64,000 bases of DNA from JADZAI01 sp047602465. GTDB lineage: Bacteria > Pseudomonadota > Alphaproteobacteria > Micropepsales > Micropepsaceae. The stretch's first letter is position 1; every line of letters begins with the position of its first letter. The notes under the pieces were generated by a model that saw nothing but the letters and a program-made list of their open reading frames with translations, was not told the DNA's origin and did not search any database. Both the position numbers and the translations under genes were made by a program. Shown here in pieces: positions 52,211 through 60,547 of the stretch. Where the stretch lies: NCBI GenBank assembly GCA_047602465.1, contig JASGHF010000001.1, positions 186,001 to 250,000 of the forward strand. Reading direction: 5' to 3'.

Positions 52211-53070
52211 GCCAACGACCGGCCCGCGCGGCCCGCATAGTCCTGGATGAACTGCCATGCGACACGGCCGGAGCGCCCGCCGCGCGTCGCTGCCCATTCG
52301 ATGGCGGCGGCTTTCAGGGCGGCACCGCCTTCCAGACCGAAATGGGCGGCATAGGCGGCGCACATCGCCAGATAGTCGTCCTGGCTGCAATTGTGGAAGC
52401 CGAGCCAGAGGCCGAAGCGGTCGGACAGCGAGACTTTTTCCTCCACCGCCTCGCCAGGATTGATGGCGGTGGCGCGCTCGTTCTCCATCATGTCGCGGGG
52501 GAGAAGATGGCGGCGGTTGGACGTGGCGTAGAAAACGACGTTTGACGGGCGGCCTTCGATGCCGCCGTCGAGAACGGCCTTCAGGGACTTGTAGGACTGA
52601 TCGGCGGCCTCGAACGAAAGATCGTCGCAGAAGACGATGAAGCGGCGCGGCTCGGCCTCGCGGAGATGGCGCAGCAGCACGGGCAGGGTCGCGATATCCT
52701 CGCGGTGGATTTCGATGAGGACGACGGGCACGTCGCGCCCGGCATTCACGGCGGCGTGGGCGGCCTTCACCAGAGATGACTTGCCCATGCCGCGCGCGCC
52801 CCAGAGGAGCGTGTTGTTGGCGGGAAGCCCCGCGGCGAAGCGTTCGGTGTTCTCGGTCAGCAGGTCGCGGACACGGTCGATGCCCTTCAGGAGCGAGAGA
52901 TCGACCCGCGAAACGCGGGGGACCGGCGCCAGGCCCAGGCCCTCGGGATGCCAGACAAAAGCGTCTGCGGAGGCCCAGTCCGGGACGGCAGGGGCAGGCG
53001 GCGCGAGGCGTTCCAGCGCGCCGGCAATCCGCGCGAGCAGGGCCTTCAGCTCGTTATCCGTTGAATTCAT
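52207..53070 (-). CDS. DUF815-family AAA ATPase
   Basis: 287 residues from the ATG at 53068-53070, with GGGGCGGA upstream; a second ATG 7 codons earlier is possible. Walker A is LLWGARGMGKSSL, Walker B is IVFCDDLSFE, and sensor 1 is VVFYATSNRRHLLP. The family is widely found beside yajC-secDF in alphaproteobacteria. Its cellular job is not established to my knowledge. Confidence 0.87.
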   Translation of the reverse strand: MNSTDNELKALLARIAGALERLAPPAPAVPDWASADAFVWHPEGLGLAPVPRVSRVDLSLLKGIDRVRDLLTENTERFAAGLPANNTLLWGARGMGKSSLVKAAHAAVNAGRDVPVVLIEIHREDIATLPVLLRHLREAEPRRFIVFCDDLSFEAADQSYKSLKAVLDGGIEGRPSNVVFYATSNRRHLLPRDMMENERATAINPGEAVEEKVSLSDRFGLWLGFHNCSQDDYLAMCAAYAAHFGLEGGAALKAAAIEWAATRGGRSGRVAWQFIQDYAGRAGRSLA

Positions 53071-53199
53071 GAGATTTTCCGCCCCGAACACGACCCTGCT
53101 ATACGCCGCGATGCGCGTTTGAAAAAGCGCCCCCGATAGCTATATTCCGCGCGGTTTTGGCCGGTGCTTCGCCGGTCTTCAAGGTTTTTGGAGTTTTCG

Positions 53200-53559
53200 A
53201 TGTTCGTTACGCCGGCGTATGCCCAAGCGGGCGCCGCGCCCGGCGGTCTGGAGATTTTCGTCCAGATCGTCCCCTTCATCCTGATCTTCGTCATCATGTA
53301 CTTCCTGCTGATCCGTCCGCAGCAGAAGCGCATGAAGCAGCATCGCGAGATGGTCGCCGCCGTGCGCCGTGGCGACGTGGTGGTGACGGCCGGCGGCTTC
53401 ATCGGCAAGATCAAGACGGTGCATGACGCCGAAGACGAAGTGACTGTCGAACTCGCCAAGGGCGTGGAAGTGCGTCTGGTGCGCTCGTCGATCTCGGACG
53501 TCCGTTCCAAGACCGAGCCGCTGCGCGAGGCCAAGGCCGCCGAAAAGCCGGCTGAGTAA
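53200..53559 (+). CDS. yajC: Preprotein translocase subunit YajC
   Basis: 119 residues from the ATG at 53200, with GGAG upstream. One membrane helix (about 20-42, IFVQIVPFILIFVIMYFLLI) ends in RPQQKRMKQHREM, the YajC signature, and a small beta domain (GDVVVTAGGFIGKI) follows. It associates with SecDF. secD starts 6 nt later. Confidence 0.94.
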   Translation: MFVTPAYAQAGAAPGGLEIFVQIVPFILIFVIMYFLLIRPQQKRMKQHREMVAAVRRGDVVVTAGGFIGKIKTVHDAEDEVTVELAKGVEVRLVRSSISDVRSKTEPLREAKAAEKPAE

Positions 53560-53565
53560 CCGAAC

Positions 53566-55183
53566 ATGATTTCTTTCAGCCGCCGCACGATCTGGACGTC
53601 GATCCTGATCTGCATCGTCGCCGTGTTCATCGCGCTGCCCAACGTGCTGCCGCAGACCTGGCGCGATGCGATGCCGTCCTGGCTTCCCAAGAATACGCTG
53701 AGCCTTGGCCTCGATCTGCAGGGCGGTTCCCAGCTCCTGCTTGAGGTCGATGTCGATGCGGTGCTGAAAGAGAAGCTGGAAGCGACGCGGGACGACGCCC
53801 GCCGTGCGCTGACGGCAGCGCCGCGTGTCCAGCACACGACGAATTTGCAGGGCGTCACCGGTCTTGTGGTGAAGCTGACCAACCCGGCAGACATGGCGAC
53901 AGCCCAGGAGCGGTTGAAGCCGCTGATCCAGTCCGTCGAGGCTGGCCTTCTGGGCGGCGGCGCCAACAACTATACCCTGTCGACCTCTGCGGCCGACGGC
54001 ACGCTGACCTTCACGATGACGGAAGGCGCGGCGGTCTATTACCGGACGCAGACGCTGTCGCAGTCGATCGAGATCGTGCGCCGGCGCGTCGATGAACTCG
54101 GCACGAAGGAACCGACGATCCAGCAGCAGGGTGCGAACCGCATTCTGGTGCAGGTACCGGGTCTCGACGATCCGCAGCGCCTGAAGGATCTGATCGGCAA
54201 GACCGCAAAGCTGCAGTTCCGCATGGTGGACGAGCAGGGCGATATCCAGGCGGCCTTGCAGGGCCGCATTCCGGTCGGCGATGAGCTTCTCTACGAAGTC
54301 GGTCCGTCGGGTCAGCAGATCCCGTATCTCATCGAGAAGCGCGTGATCGTGACCGGCGAGCAGCTGACCAACGCGCAGCAGGCCGTGGACCAGCGTTCGG
54401 GCAAGCCGGTGGTGTCATTCACCTTCGACTTGCAGGGCGCACGCCGTTTCGGCGACGCCACCAAGGCGAATGTCGGCAAGCTGTTCGCCATCGTGCTGGA
54501 CAATGTGGTCATCAGCGCGCCGCGCATCCAGGAGCCGATCCTGACCGGCTCGGGCCAGATCACCGGCAACTTCACCTTCGAGTCCGCGAACGACCTTGCG
54601 GTCCTGCTGCGCGCCGGTGCGCTGCCCGCGCCGTTGAAGGTGGTGGAAGAGCGTACCGTGGGCGCCGAACTCGGCCTCGAACTCGATCCAGGACGGCACG
54701 ACGGCGGCCGTTGTCGGCGTGGCGATCGTGGTTCTCCTGCTGGTCCTCGCCTATGGCCTGTTCGGTACGTTTGCGGTGGTCGGCCTTGTGCTGAACCTCA
54801 TCATCACGCTGGCGATCATGACGCTGATCGGCGCGACGCTGACCCTGCCGGGTATCGCGGGTCTCATCCTGTCGATCGGCATGACGGTCGACGCGAACGT
54901 GCTGTTCTATGAGCGCATGCGCGAGGAGCGCGAACTGGGCAAGCAGGCGGCGAGTTCGCTGGCCGGCGGCTTCAGCGGCTCGTCCAACGCCATTTTCGAC
55001 GCCAACATGACGCAGCTTCTGGCCTGCGTGATCCTGTTCTATCTGGGGTCAGGGCCGGTGCGCGGCTTCGCCGTGACGCTGGGTATCGGCATCGCCGTCT
55101 CCATGTTCACCGCCGTGTTGCTCACGCGCATTATGGTTGTATCGTGGTATCGCTGGCGCAGGCCGAAAGTGCTGCCGGTCTAG
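53566..55183 (+). pseudogene. secD: secD, complete apart from one frameshift near 54682
   Basis: The protein export subunit SecD has a first helix, P1 domain (NTLSLGLDLQGGSQLLLEVD, then the head block SAPRIQEPILTGSGQITG) and five more C-terminal helices. The frame breaks after VGAELGLE at about 54682. Removing one C there gives GLESIQDGTTAAVVG and restores a 538-residue product with DANVLFYERMREER and SGPVRGFAVTLGIGI near the end. Everything else looks intact and selected, so either a recent mutation or a sequence error is likely. secF does not follow. Confidence 0.85.
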
Positions 55184-55214
55184 GCTTTTCGAAAACAACC
55201 GCTGGGGGGCGGAC

Positions 55215-55862
55215 ATGGCTGCCATTCTGACCAATCTCTACCGCACGCTGGGCGCGGGCTTCGTGCTGGCGCTCATCCTTCTGGCGGCCGTGTTCGTGCT
55301 GTCGGAAGGCGATTTCGGCCTGGCCTTCGGAGGTACGATCACCTGGGCCTATGTCTTCGTGTGGCTGCATGTCGCCTCGGGCGTCATGTGGATCGGCCAT
55401 CTCTACTATTTCAACTTCGTGCAGATGATTCAGATGCCGAAGATCCCGGCGGAGCAGAAGCCGGCCGTCTCGAAGTTCATCGCGCCGGAGGCTCTGTGGT
55501 GGTTCCGCTGGGGCGCCATGTCGACCATCGTGACCGGCCTGATCGTCGCGACGCTGCGCGGCTATGTCCATGAAGCGCTGATGCTCGGCTTCACCAAGGA
55601 CGGCTTCGTCCTGCCGATCTTCTTCATCGGCGTCGGCATGTGGCTGGGCATCATCATGTGGTTCAACGTCTGGTTCATCATCTGGCCGAACCAGAAGAAG
55701 GCGCTGAACATCAACAACGCCTATCCGGATCTGGCGCAGCCGCTGAAGGACAAGGCCGCGCGCATGGCGATGCTGTTCTCGCGCACCAATGTGATACTCT
55801 CGATCCCGATGCTGCTGGCGATGACCGGCGGTGGCACCAATTACGGCAATACCGGCTTCTGA
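55215..55862 (+). CDS. PuuD/Urate_ox_N-like multi-pass membrane protein
   Basis: 215 residues from the ATG at 55215, with GGGGGGCGG upstream. Five or six hydrophobic helices are visible. WLHVASGVMWIGHLYYFNFVQ contains the conserved His and the Trp-Ile-Gly segment of the PuuD (DUF989) family, whose full members have a haem C-terminal domain and act in urate hydroxylation; that domain is missing here. It lies where secF usually sits. Function unknown. Confidence 0.8.
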   Translation: MAAILTNLYRTLGAGFVLALILLAAVFVLSEGDFGLAFGGTITWAYVFVWLHVASGVMWIGHLYYFNFVQMIQMPKIPAEQKPAVSKFIAPEALWWFRWGAMSTIVTGLIVATLRGYVHEALMLGFTKDGFVLPIFFIGVGMWLGIIMWFNVWFIIWPNQKKALNINNAYPDLAQPLKDKAARMAMLFSRTNVILSIPMLLAMTGGGTNYGNTGF

Positions 55863-55887
55863 GGCCAGGTCAGCCCTTGAGAAGGAA

Positions 55888-55913
55888 CGGGCCGCCCGGA
55901 GACGGGCGGCCCG
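55888..55913 (+). terminator. Rho-independent terminator after the PuuD-like gene
   Basis: Perfect 11-bp arms (CGGGCCGCCCG) around loop GAGA, followed by GTTTGTTT. It ends only nine bases before the next ATG. Confidence 0.8.
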
Positions 55914-55922
55914 GTTTGTTTG

Positions 55923-56526
55923 ATGAAGTCCGATGACGCGGCGGCGCATGTTTCGGCCGAGGTGAAGCGGCGCAGTCCTGCGCGCTTCGTCGCGGCGCTG
56001 TTCGCACCGGAGGCGAGGCGGCGGTCGCTGCTGGCGCTGTATGGGCTGGATGCGGAACTGCAGCACATTCCGGAAGCCGCCCGCGAGCCGGTGATCGCAG
56101 CCATGCGCTATCAATGGTGGCGCGATGCGGTGGCGCGATTGCCCGAACCTTCGCGCGGGCATCCGGTGCTGGACGAATTGAGCGCGGCGATCGCCGCAGG
56201 CCACCTCGCCGGCGCGGCGCTGGTATCGCTGATCGATGCGCGGGAGACCGGTGCAGGCGAGGTCGAAGCCGTCGCCCTGGCAGCGGCGGTTCTGGGCGGC
56301 AACGACAAGGATCGCGCCTTGGCGGAAGCGGTCGGCGCTGCGCTGTCATCGGGGGACAAGGCGAAACTTGCGGAGGCCCGGCGGCTATGGCGTGCCGGGC
56401 GCCGGGCGCGGAAAGCTGAACTGCCCGCCTATCTGCCTGCGACGTTCGTTCGACGCGCCGCATCCCGTCACGCAGTTCCGGCTCTATGGCCGGGCGCTGC
56501 GCATGGCGATGATGAACCGGTTCTAG
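55923..56526 (+). pseudogene. Short squalene/phytoene synthase-family gene, frame broken near 56450
   Basis: The first 175 codons resemble the squalene/phytoene synthase-like family found before trmFO in alphaproteobacteria (ALYGLDAELQHIPEAA, MRYQWWRDAVARL). The Asp-rich catalytic motifs are not seen, as in the NDUFAF6-like branch. After LPAYLPATFV the frame is lost, but the next frame gives a natural end, FDAPHPVTQFRLYGRALRMA and MMNRF. A one-base insertion or a small deletion would explain this. No ribosome site is visible, because the upstream terminator reaches the start. Confidence 0.7.
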
Positions 56527-56527
56527 G

Positions 56528-57901
56528 CTATTCGGCGGCTTCGGCCTTCACGCCCAGCCAGGCATCGAGCGCCGCGATGGCGCGGCGGGCCATGGCCTGC
56601 TTGCGCGCCTTGCCGCGATCCTGGCCCTTGGGGAGCTTGCCGATTTCCAGGTCGGGGAAGAGACCGAAATTGACGTTCATGGGCTGGAACGTCTTGGCAT
56701 CGCCGCCGCCGGTGATGTGGTTCACCAGCGCGCCCATCGCCGTCTCGTTCGGTGGGGCTTCCAGCGGGCGGCCAAGACGCCCGGCTGCGGCGAGGCGTCC
56801 GGCGAGAAGGCCCATCGCCGCGCTTTCGACATAGCCTTCGACACCCGTGACCTGGCCTGCGAAGCGCAAACGCGGCATGGCCTTCATCGTCAGGTCTCGG
56901 TTGAGCAGACGCGGGCTGTTGATGAAGGTGTTGCGGTGAATGCCGCCGAGCCTTGCGAACTGTGCGTTGTGAAGGCCGGGGATCATGCGGAAGGCTTCGG
57001 TCTGCGGCCCGTGCTTCAGCTTCGTCTGGAAGCCGACAATGTTGAACAGCGTACCGAGCGCGTTGTCCTGGCGGAGCTGGACGACGGCATGGGGCCGGGC
57101 GCCGGTGCGCGGGTCGCGCAGGCCGACCGGCTTCATCGGGCCGAAGCGAAGGGTTTCGCGCCCGCGTTCGGCCATGACCTCGACGGGGAGACAGCCCTCG
57201 AAATAGGGAGTCGATTTCTCCCATTCCTTGAAGTCGGTCTTTTCGCCGTTCAGAAGCGCGTCGATGAAGGCGTTGTATTCGGCCTCGTTCAGCGGGCAGT
57301 TGATGTAGTCGGCGCCGTCGCCGCCGGGGCCGGACTTGTCGTAGCGGGACTGGAACCAGGCGACATCGAAGTCGATCGACTCGCGGTGGACGATCGGCGC
57401 GATGGCGTCGAAGAAGGAGAGCGAGTCCTCGCCGCTGAGATCGCGGATCGCCTCGGCCAGGGCCGGCGAGGTGAGAGGGCCAGTCGCGACGATGACGCTG
57501 TCCCAGTCGGCGGGCGGCAGGCCGTCGATTTCCTCGCGCCGGATTTCGATGTTCGGATGCGCCTCTATCTTTGCCTGGACGGCGGCGGAGAAGCCGTGCC
57601 GGTCAACGGCGAGAGCGCCACCTGCCGGAACCTGGTGGGCGTCGGCCGCGGCCATGATAACCGAGCCGCAGCGGCGCATTTCCGCGTGCAGCAGGCCGAC
57701 CGCGTTGTTTTCCCAGTCGTCCGAGCGGAACGAATTGGAGCAGACCAATTCCGCCAGCGTGTCGGTCTGGTGGGCGTCGGTGCCGCGAACGCCGCGCATT
57801 TCGTGGAGGACGACGCGCGCGCCGGCCTCGGCCGCCTGCCAGGCGGCCTCGGAGCCGGCGAGACCGCCGCCAATGACATGAATGGGCTTGAATTCGGCCA
57901 T
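56528..57901 (-). CDS. trmFO: tRNA m5U54 methyltransferase, folate-dependent
   Basis: 457 residues. FAD site VIGGGLAGSEAAWQAAEAGA, HEMRGVRGTDAHQT, CSNSFRSDDWENNAVGLLH, and VEGYVESAAMGLLAGRLAA near the C-terminus define TrmFO. It methylates U54 of tRNA with methylene-tetrahydrofolate and FADH2. The stop lies one base beyond the convergent phytoene-synthase-family stop. Confidence 0.96.
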   Translation of the reverse strand: MAEFKPIHVIGGGLAGSEAAWQAAEAGARVVLHEMRGVRGTDAHQTDTLAELVCSNSFRSDDWENNAVGLLHAEMRRCGSVIMAAADAHQVPAGGALAVDRHGFSAAVQAKIEAHPNIEIRREEIDGLPPADWDSVIVATGPLTSPALAEAIRDLSGEDSLSFFDAIAPIVHRESIDFDVAWFQSRYDKSGPGGDGADYINCPLNEAEYNAFIDALLNGEKTDFKEWEKSTPYFEGCLPVEVMAERGRETLRFGPMKPVGLRDPRTGARPHAVVQLRQDNALGTLFNIVGFQTKLKHGPQTEAFRMIPGLHNAQFARLGGIHRNTFINSPRLLNRDLTMKAMPRLRFAGQVTGVEGYVESAAMGLLAGRLAAAGRLGRPLEAPPNETAMGALVNHITGGGDAKTFQPMNVNFGLFPDLEIGKLPKGQDRGKARKQAMARRAIAALDAWLGVKAEAAE

Positions 57902-57969
57902 GATCGGCGCGGAACATAGGGAAGTGAGCCGGGGAATGAAACCCGCCGTGCGACGAGGAGCGTAGTCAT

Positions 57970-58284
57970 ATGAGGACGATTTGGGCGATCGCGGCGATGG
58001 TGGCGCTGGCGGGAACCGCTGCGGCGGCTGACGAAGTCAAAGGCTGTGCGCTGAAAGGCAAGGTGCTGCAGGGCAAGGTGAAGGTCGTCGAGAGTTTCGC
58101 CGACTTCAAGGTGCAGATCGTGACCAGCTTCCCGGACCTGAAGGTGCAGCTGGTCGAGAGCTTCCCGGATTCCTGCGGCGAGTGGGAGATGGTGGAGAGC
58201 TTTCCGGATTTCACGATCCAGTACGTGACCTCGTTCCCGGACTTCAAAATCCAGATGGTCAGCAGTTTCCCGGGCCAACCCTGA
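57970..58284 (+). CDS. Secreted 11-residue-repeat protein, possible Septknot (7_1 knot) fold
   Basis: 104 residues with a signal peptide (about 1-20). The mature part is nearly all repeat: SFxD/G motifs at 42, 53, 64, 77, 88 and 99, a strict 11-residue period with a two-residue insertion at SCGEW. The consensus is Val-x-Ser-Phe-Pro-Asp-Phe-Lys-Val-Gln. Cys26 and Cys69 also occur in the next gene and may pair. I recall this pattern from the small family named after a predicted 7_1 knot (Septknot); I could not check it. A beta-rich closed repeat fold is likely, function unknown. Confidence 0.75.
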   Translation: MRTIWAIAAMVALAGTAAAADEVKGCALKGKVLQGKVKVVESFADFKVQIVTSFPDLKVQLVESFPDSCGEWEMVESFPDFTIQYVTSFPDFKIQMVSSFPGQP

Positions 58285-58325
58285 GCTTTCCGGCTTTCTT
58301 AACCGGGCAAGCCTAGGTTTCGGGC

Positions 58326-58677
58326 ATGCGCGCCTTCGTGTTTGCCCTTTGCCTTGTGACGGCCGCCAGCGCCCAGGCGCCGGGCGGGGTCGTGAACGAC
58401 CAGCGGCCGTGCGAGTTCCAGGGCCACCGGCTGATGGGCAAGGTGCGGATCGTCGAACTCGTTTCCCGACTTCAACGTGAAGATCATGGACGAGGAGAAC
58501 CGGGCGGAGTTGCGCGTTCGGAAGCTGTCCGCCGGTACGCCCGAGGTTTGCGGCGAGTGGCAGATCGTCGATGGCCTCGCCGATTTTACCGTGCGCTTTG
58601 TCGAGACGGGTGAAGATTTCAGGATCGTCTTCGTGAAGGACGATCCCGGCATACCCGAAACGCCGGTGATGCCCTAG
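58326..58677 (+). pseudogene. Diverged paralogue of the SFPD-repeat protein, one-base frameshift at 58458
   Basis: A signal peptide (about 1-17) is followed by CEFQGHRLMGKVRIVE, parallel to CALKGKVLQGKVKVVE of the gene 41 nt upstream. The frame then fails at GAACTCG. Removing the C at 58458 gives VESFPDFNVKI and a 116-residue protein ending CGEWQIVDGLADFTVRFV and FRIVFVKDDPGIP. The repeats are more diverged than in the first copy. Two paralogues in tandem suggest duplication. The stop shares CTAG with OsmC. Confidence 0.7.
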
Positions 58678-59117
58678 GTCTCGACCACCACTTCGGTCAG
58701 CACCGAATTGGCGATGAAGCATTCCTCGTGCGATTTGTGATGCAGTTCCGCGATCATTTCGAGTGAAGGCGCGGGGCCGCCCCAGGTGATCTTCGGGCGC
58801 AGCGTGCAGCGGCTGACATAGAGCCGGCCTTTCTCGTTCTTGGTCATGACGCCGACAGCCTCATCAACATAAGCATCGACGGTGATGCGCTTGCGGGCGC
58901 AGATCGCGAGGAAAGTGAGCATGTGGCAGCTCGACAGGGCCGCGACGAGCGCCTGTTCGGGGTCGATCCGCTCTGCCGTGCCGCGATATTCGGGCGCGCT
59001 GGAGGCGGCGATATCGGCCCCGCCCGGGACGCGCCAGACATGGTCGCGGTTGTAGGTGTCGTAGGTGAAGTCGGCGCTGGTGCGTCGCCAGGCAATCGTC
59101 GCGCGATGTTCGGACAT
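58674..59117 (-). CDS. OsmC-family peroxidase
   Basis: 147 residues. Both redox Cys are present: LSSCHMLTFLAICARK at about 65 and HEECFIANSVLTEV near the C-terminus. Members reduce organic hydroperoxides. One base is shared with the upstream amidase stop (TGATG), and the two amidases lie upstream on the same strand. Confidence 0.9.
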   Translation of the reverse strand: MSEHRATIAWRRTSADFTYDTYNRDHVWRVPGGADIAASSAPEYRGTAERIDPEQALVAALSSCHMLTFLAICARKRITVDAYVDEAVGVMTKNEKGRLYVSRCTLRPKITWGGPAPSLEMIAELHHKSHEECFIANSVLTEVVVET

Positions 59118-60536
59118 CAGTGGACCGGGCGGCGGGATGCCCAGGGCATCGCCTGTTCGAGCTGGATGGCGAGGTTCAGCAGCGTGGCTTCGTCGGCGTA
59201 GCGGCCGGTGAACATCATGCCGATGGGGAGGCCGTCGCGGCTCCAGGCCAAGGGAAGCGAGATCGAAGGCTGGCCGGTCATGTTCCAGGGCGGGGTATAG
59301 CCGAAGACGCGAGCCTGGCGCTTGTTCAGTTCCTTGGCGTCGAGCTTCACGGTGTCGATGTGTCCGATCTCGGGCGGCGGCGTGATCATCGTGGGAGAGA
59401 GGAACACGTCGAAATGCTCGAACTGGGCGATGATGTCGCGCGTCATGGCGCGCATGGTGAGGGTGCCGAAAGCGGCCTTGTCGGCGGCGAAACGGCGCGA
59501 TCCCTCCCAGTAGGTCATGGTGAGGGGTTCGAAATCGCCGGGTTCCGGCTCGCGGCCGACTTCGGCGATGGACTGGATGATGCCGGCGCCGAAATGCCCG
59601 GCGGAATGCGCGCCTTGCGCGCGGTACAGCTTCTTCCAGTCGGTGGCGATGGGCCGCTCAATCAGCCTGTGGCCGAGATCTTCCAGCTTCCTGAGCGTTG
59701 CGGTGAAGCCGGCGGCGACATCGTCGTGAAGGGGCGTGCCCGACGGGTTTTCAGCCGAGTAGGCGATGGTGAGGTGGCGGGGGCGGCCGAGCGCTTCGGC
59801 GAGGAAGGAGGCCGGCGCGGCGGGGTAAGCGAACGGGGCATTGGCGACCGGGCCGGAAACGGCGTCCAGCATCGCGGCGCTGTCGCGTACGGAAACGGAA
59901 ACGACGTGACCGACGGACAATTCGTTGGCCGGCGAGTTCCATTCCATGGGGTTGCGGCCGCGCGTGACCTTCAGGCCGACCAGGCCATTGCAGGCCGCAG
60001 GGATGCGGATCGAGCCAAGCCCGTCGGTCGCGTGGGCAAGCGGTACGACACCGGCCGCGACAGCGGAGGCCGAGCCGCCCGAGGAGCCGCCCGCGATACG
60101 ATCGTCGCCGAAGGGGCTGCGGCAGGGGCCGAGATAGGCGCCCTCTGTGGTGCCGGTGATGCCGTATTCGGGCGTGTTGGACTTGCCCATGATGTTCAGG
60201 CCCGCCTTGCGGCAGCGGCGGACCCATTCGCTGTCTTCGGTCGACACATAGTCGCGGAAGAAGCGCGAGCCGTTCGACATCGGCCAGCCGGCCACGTCGC
60301 AGTAGAAGATCCTTGATGAGGAAGGGGACGCCGGCGAAGGGCGCGTCGCGGTCGATCTTCGCGGCGGCTTTGCGGGCGTCGTCATAGCCCTTGTAGACGA
60401 TGGCGTTGAGACGGCCGTTGACGGCTTCGGCGCGCGTGATGGCGTGCTCCAGCAGTTCCGCAGGCGTCACGTCGCCCTTGCGGACGAGCGCCGCCATGGC
60501 GACGCCGTCGAGCCGGGCATATTCCTCGTAGGTCAT
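59117..60536 (-). pseudogene. Amidase-signature gene with one frameshift near 60308
   Basis: The N-terminal 79 codons (MTYEEYARLDG to GVPFLIKD) are in one frame and the rest, from YCDVAGWPMSNGSRFF, in another. One extra base in 60303-60311 accounts for it, and a repaired product of 472 residues aligns without a gap to the neighbouring 475-residue paralogue. The Lys (FLIKD) and the Ser pair (GGSSGGSASAVAAG and DGLGSIRIP) are intact. It should hydrolyse an amide; the substrate is unknown. Confidence 0.85.
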
Positions 60537-60547
60537 GTCAGCCTCCC

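Noticed and set aside
54719..55183. Separate small membrane gene or SecF fragment
   Set aside because: Its sequence is the C-terminal half of SecD (DANVLFYERMREER, SGPVRGFAVTLGIGI), continuous with the upstream frame after one base is removed; it is not SecF.
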